Assembly: GCF_014356525.2 (NCBI RefSeq)
Contig: NC_052508.1
Coordinates: 66,165,693 to 66,229,692 of the forward strand
Direction of reading: 5' to 3'
Source: Nilaparvata lugens
Lineage: Eukaryota; Arthropoda; Insecta; Hemiptera; Delphacidae
DNA length: 64,000 bases
The stretch's first letter is position 1; each line of letters begins with the position of its first letter. The notes beneath the pieces were generated by a model. The model saw only the letters and a program-made list of their open reading frames with translations. It was not told the DNA's origin and searched no databases. This document shows positions 49,401 through 55,400 of the stretch, in pieces. The position numbers were made by a program, and so were the translations under genes.

Positions 49401-52400
49401 ATCTTGTAATTTGAAGAGTACTCACGTTAAGGCGACAGTTGGAAATATATTTCGGATAGCAGTAGAAAGAGCTTGAATCATTGCATCCACTTCCCCACTT
49501 CCAGAATCTTCTGATGTTAGAAAAGAGAATACTTTGTCTCCAACAGTCAAGCATAACTGAAAAAAGCCATGAACAATCAATCTTACCACCCACTATTAAT
49601 TCCAATTGAATCAAACAAAAAAAAAATAGGTTTTTTAACAGCAAGATCATCAACTTGAATAAATGTCTTCTACACGATCGAATTATCCATCTAATAGTTA
49701 TTTTCAAATCTTAAATATTCTTTCAACACTTGACAAGATTGAAAATGCAATTTGATAAGCTAATAAGTTTCATTTCGACAATTCCTCTTGAAAATCGATA
49801 CTTGTGATCTACAAACAAATACGAAGATATTGAATACTTTTGCATTCTGTAATTCAGAAACCAATTCAATTCAATTTAAAAGGCCGGACGCACACATAAT
49901 CGAACAGAACAGAACAAGACATTTTGTTTTCTGTTCTGTCTTGTTCGATGATGTTTCTTCGTATCGAACGCTATCGAAGAAGACAGAACAGAATCCTGGG
50001 CAGTTGTATTCCAGACCTTCAAATTTTCTCCGCAGCGCATGCGCAGATTAGATTGTCTGACAGCTTTTGCTTCAAGGCCAAACTTCGACAGACAGTCATG
50101 AAAATATCGTTCGATCGTGTATTATGTCTTGTTCGATGTGCTGTGCTGGCACTCCATATCCATACATTATAAACTCTTTGCATCAGACACTGTCAGTCAA
50201 ACTGCCTTGTCGTGTTCTGTTCGATTATGTGTGCGTCTGGCCTTATATTGCATCCTAAACATCTGATGATCAGACAAAAAAGAGCAGCCCTGGGAATATT
50301 CTCAACACATATCACAATCACAATGATAAAATACTGTATTATTCAATAGTCACATAACCAATTTTATTTTTTAAATAGTCAAAAGTACCTATGTGCAAGG
50401 GTTGAATCAAAGACAAGGAACAATATTACACCTGCAGAAATTCATCCTCAGAATAGTATGGCCTTTCAAGCAACAGACTTTTTAAAAATATTCTAAATTT
50501 TCATAAGTCCGCCATGTCTCTAAGGGCTAGTTTCCGAGCTCTGGATTTTGCTATGTTCTAGACTTTAAACAGCTGGAGTCAGAAAATTAGCTTCTTAAAA
50601 CGTGGCATAGTCGCAGTTTTTATGATAACCTTTATTTTCTCTTTCTATAATTGGAAACGTTTTTCCTTGACGAAATGAAAAATTCTTAAATAATTCAAAA
50701 TAGCTGAAACTTGACACTATTTTCTCTTTATATTATTTTGTGTTCAATTTTTTAGTTTTTCGAAATTCGATTTGAACATAGACTGCGACTACGCCCCGTT
50801 TCGAAAAGCCAATTTTCTGACTCCAGCTGTTTAAAGTCTAGAACTTAAATCCCGAGCTCGGAAACCGGCCTTAAAGCTGCGTTTACACCAAAGTTATTAA
50901 CAAAATGTTAATAACTTGATCCTTATAGATTGTATTAGATTGAACGGAACTTGGCAAACATGATCATCATGTGTATGGTAAGTTATGTTCAATCTAATAG
51001 AATCTATAAGGATTAAGTTATCAACATTTTGTTAATAACTTTGGTGTGAACGCAGCTTTAGAGTTTCTTGTCAATTTTCTAATAAGAGTCTCACCTGATT
51101 CTGCTTTTTGCTTTCAATCGCTTGAATTTCCAGGTAGTGGAAGTGGTAATCAATCTGAAAAATAATATTAAAATTTATTAGGCTATTAATTTATTCATTT
51201 CTAACATTATTACATTTAATAATTGTAAAATGTATAATCAATATAATAACTTTTCAAACTTCAATTACCAATTTCAATTCAATTACCTTAAAAAAAACTT
51301 TAACAAAAGATGGAAATTGTAATTTCAATACTAGAATAGACTACAGTTATTATATAAACATTTCGATTGGTACCTTTAAAAAAACTTCAACGAAAGATGG
51401 AAATTGTAATTTCAATACTAGAATAGACTACAGTTATTATAAAAACATCTTTGATATAGAAAATTCAGAATAGAAATAGTTTTTTGCTTGTGATGAGTCT
51501 AAGGGCCAAGCCAGATGAAGAGTTTTTCCTGGCGGAGGACGGGTCATCAGAACAGGAAGCTCTCCGATTGGCTGATTATCAGCTGATTCCCGAACGCCAA
51601 CCAAATCAGCTGATAATCGGTCGAAGAGCTTCCTATCCTGCCGACTTGGCCGCCGTCAATGCAAAAACGCTTCATGTGGCTTGGCCCTTGGAATTTAGTT
51701 GTTGATGAACATGAAATATGTATGGGCCCAAAATTTTATACGAGCTCCACACCATCAGAAAAAGATTTATTAAATAATTATATCGAATTATTTTCAAATC
51801 ACTTAAAATGGCATTAGTAGCCAAAACATGCCGTGCTAAAATAATTTAAAAGGGTACACAGATTAGTATTTTTATTTACATCAGAAATAGAAAATGTAAC
51901 ATGAAATATATTTTTAAATGTACAAGATAAATATTTCCCCATACACATAATGTGGCCAAGTAATAATATCAAGATAATAGAACATGAGAAAAAGAAGCGT
52001 CCAGTTTATTCACAAATACAGATATCAAAGAGTATCAAGATTCAAGAAATTGCTGAGAATTTCAACGCTAATTATGATATTCAACAATAATAATAGGGAT
52101 TGGGATGATCAAAGTACTCTTACTCCACCTCCAAGAACAACAGATATCCTACGGTATAGGTCGTTAATGTTCCAATCCAAACCGATTTCTTGTTAACTCA
52201 AGCCGATAACTACCGATTACTGTCTATTATTACTGTTTTGGCCGGATGAGAGAGTAAGAACGGCACAGTATTAGATTTATTTATGTATGTTACAATATTT
52301 ACTGGCTTATACACTAATTTACATTAAATGACTATGAAGCTAATTATTCAACGAATTTTACAAAGTATAAATAATTAATCAATGAAAATAAAGATTGAGT

Positions 52401-55400
52401 GCAATTAGAATAACGATTATATAATAATGTGATGTAACTACATGAATCGGCGGTGTTTCAACAAATAATTGTCGATTCTCTAGGAAGGATATAAAATATC
52501 CTTCCCATTAGCACACGAGCTGTTGGGAATTATAACTCGAAGTAAGGTTCAAATAAGAAACTCTACTTATTAAGTTAAAAACTTGTTGATCTGAATCTTA
52601 GAATTATGGGATGAATGAATGAGTAATAGTGAATACAATATTGCATTGATAATTATGAGATACTTCCAGCATTACACAGCTCCACTAAAATGATCTACGG
52701 CTATCTGCTTGAGGTAACAGTGAAAATTGGAACACAAACGCCCTTTACCATGTGATATTTTATTGTGGATACAATTATTATAAACCATATAAATATGATC
52801 GGGAACGAACAACAGGCTTGGCCCAAAACTATTCTATTCCCAAATATTGATAATGAGTAATATCTTCTTATGCTGACGACATTGACATTGCAGCCAGATC
52901 AATCCCCTATATGATGGAGGCATATAATAGCATGAGAGGGGCAGCAAATAGTATGGGACTGATTTAAACAAGCAGAAAACAAAGATCATGGTCTCATCAA
53001 GGTCCAATGCTGCTCAGTGTGACCTGATAGCTAATTGTGGTTTGTAGGTGGTTGATGAGCTCGTCTAACTTGGGTCTTCAGTAAACTCAAAAAATGAAAC
53101 AGCACATGAGATCAGGCGAAGAATCCTACTTGCAAATAGGACATACTTCGGTTTAGCCAAACACTTCAGATCAAGGAATTTGAGCTGAGAAACAAAGATA
53201 AGAATCTACCGCTCACTGATTCTGCCTGTGCTGACCTATGCCAGTGAGGCATGGACCCTAACAAAACTGGATGAGAATATGATCAACGTTATCGAACGAA
53301 AGATTCTACGCCGAATTTTTGGTGGTGTGCAAATTGATGGAGTGTGGCACAGATGAAAGAATCTGTATGATATGTGCGGCCACACCAATGCAGTGGCTAT
53401 TATCAGAGTAGGGAGACTCAGGTGGGCGGGCCATGTTGAAAGAGCTGATGACTCATATCCGCCTAAAAGAATCATTAATTACAACATGGAAGGAAGAAGA
53501 CGCCCTGGTCGACCAAGACTGAGATGGATGGACTCAGTCACTGAAGATGCAAGGAGGCTTGGTGTAAGAAATTGGAGACGAGCTGCCATGGACAGAGTGG
53601 AATGGAGGCGATTGCTGGAGGAGGCCAAGATCCGTTTTGGATTGCAGAGCCGTGGATGATGATGTATATCTTATTATGCTATCTTTCTATGAGTCATGAA
53701 ATGACGCAAGCATGCTTAGTTTGTTGATTCCTTGAAGTACACGTCTGTAGACTTGATTTACGTTGACCTTGTATCGGAAAAAGTATATTTTTATTTTTTG
53801 ATTGCCCTTTTACGACCAATTTTCGGTCTTCCTACATAATCGATGACATAATAATTTAAAAATTGTTTTTTCTAGCTAGCTATTGGAAAAAGTATAAAGT
53901 ATATATGCAATTAAAATTATACTAACCCTGGTAGGTACTTTCGCTGTGAGAAGAAACAGTCGACAAGGAGAAAAGACCTGAAAATAGGTGAAAATTATCA
54001 ATTAAATTAACAAAGTTTAATTTTCATAGTTGTTGATTAATACTATAGTGTGGTCCATGTTATAATGACAGAGTTTGATTAGCAATAGTATTGATATCCT
54101 TGTCTATCCTTGTCTCTTTCACGCTTTGCTCTGTTGCCAGATCGTCTTTTAACAATGTAGAATTAACAAAATATTTCATCTTTATTATGAAAATTTATTA
54201 TGAAATTATTGAAAAATATAATTTCTTGCTTAATAAAATATAATTGATTATTTTAAACAAGAATGAACAGTTAATATTACATCAATAAACCTGTATCAGC
54301 CTCTATAATAATAATAATATCGAGTGACCTGGCTGGCTCAGGTCTGGTGTCAAAGTTTTCAGGTCGCAACTGATCAATTTCAGGGCCTCTGACATGACCT
54401 AACAACTACTTTTTAGGCAGCCGGGACCGACGGCTTAACGTGTCCATCCGAAACACGGGAGTGGCCCGAGATAAATATCTTGCCCGGGCCGGGATTTGAA
54501 CCCGGGCCTCTGAATCACAAAGCCAGCATATAGAAGACATTGACAAGACAGAGGATTGGCAACGTTTTTCTTCTATCTTTCTCCACTGCCATTATAACGT
54601 GGACCTCACTATAGGTATTCAACTGATTACAGACAAATGAATTGCATTTCCAGAATTTGAAAAGAGGAAATTTAATTAATTTGAAAACTAGAAAAGTGCT
54701 GAGTGAATCTAATTCATCTAGAGATATTTTGATAATATTTCAGATTATTTAAATAGAATGATAATAATCTTGGATAATTTGCACATCTAATCATGGTTTC
54801 AAGAATTTAATTGACAAGAGTATATTTTTGAATATTGTTTAAATAAAATAATTTATGATTCAGGAATAATTATTTTAATACTCATACATTTCTAAAAGTA
54901 GGCAATAAAATTGATGAATTCTCCATAATGATTCATCAGTAAGTAAAACAATGGGTTGTTGAGATAGAGCTCTAAACCTCCATCAGCTATGCAAAGAAAC
55001 AGCAAACAGGATAAAATGTTAATATATTACAGCTTACAACATAAACATCTTGAGCTAAATTTAACTGGACATTGAAACTAGAGTAATCAATCAAACGAAA
55101 AATAGAGATGATTGAACATATTCGATAATGAACACTCACGCTTTTATAAATATTTGGTAATGACAGTAGAAGATTGAAAATCGATACCAACATACACTCA
55201 AGAGCCCTGACGATGTTTGAATATCTAATCATACAGAGTGTTTATTTCCTCTAATCTATTTAGTGATGGCGCGATACTATGGAAGTCTGTAAAAAATAAA
55301 TATTTATCCTAATAATTCTACATAAAATTAGAAATTGAGATTCCAACAATGAATAATGGGAGCTGAAACTAACCAGAACTCGGTTTTCGGTTTTATCTCC

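Noticed and set aside
49788..50258. Three overlapping plus-strand ORFs
   Set aside because: They coincide with the inverted-repeat element 49881-50243 and have no domain.
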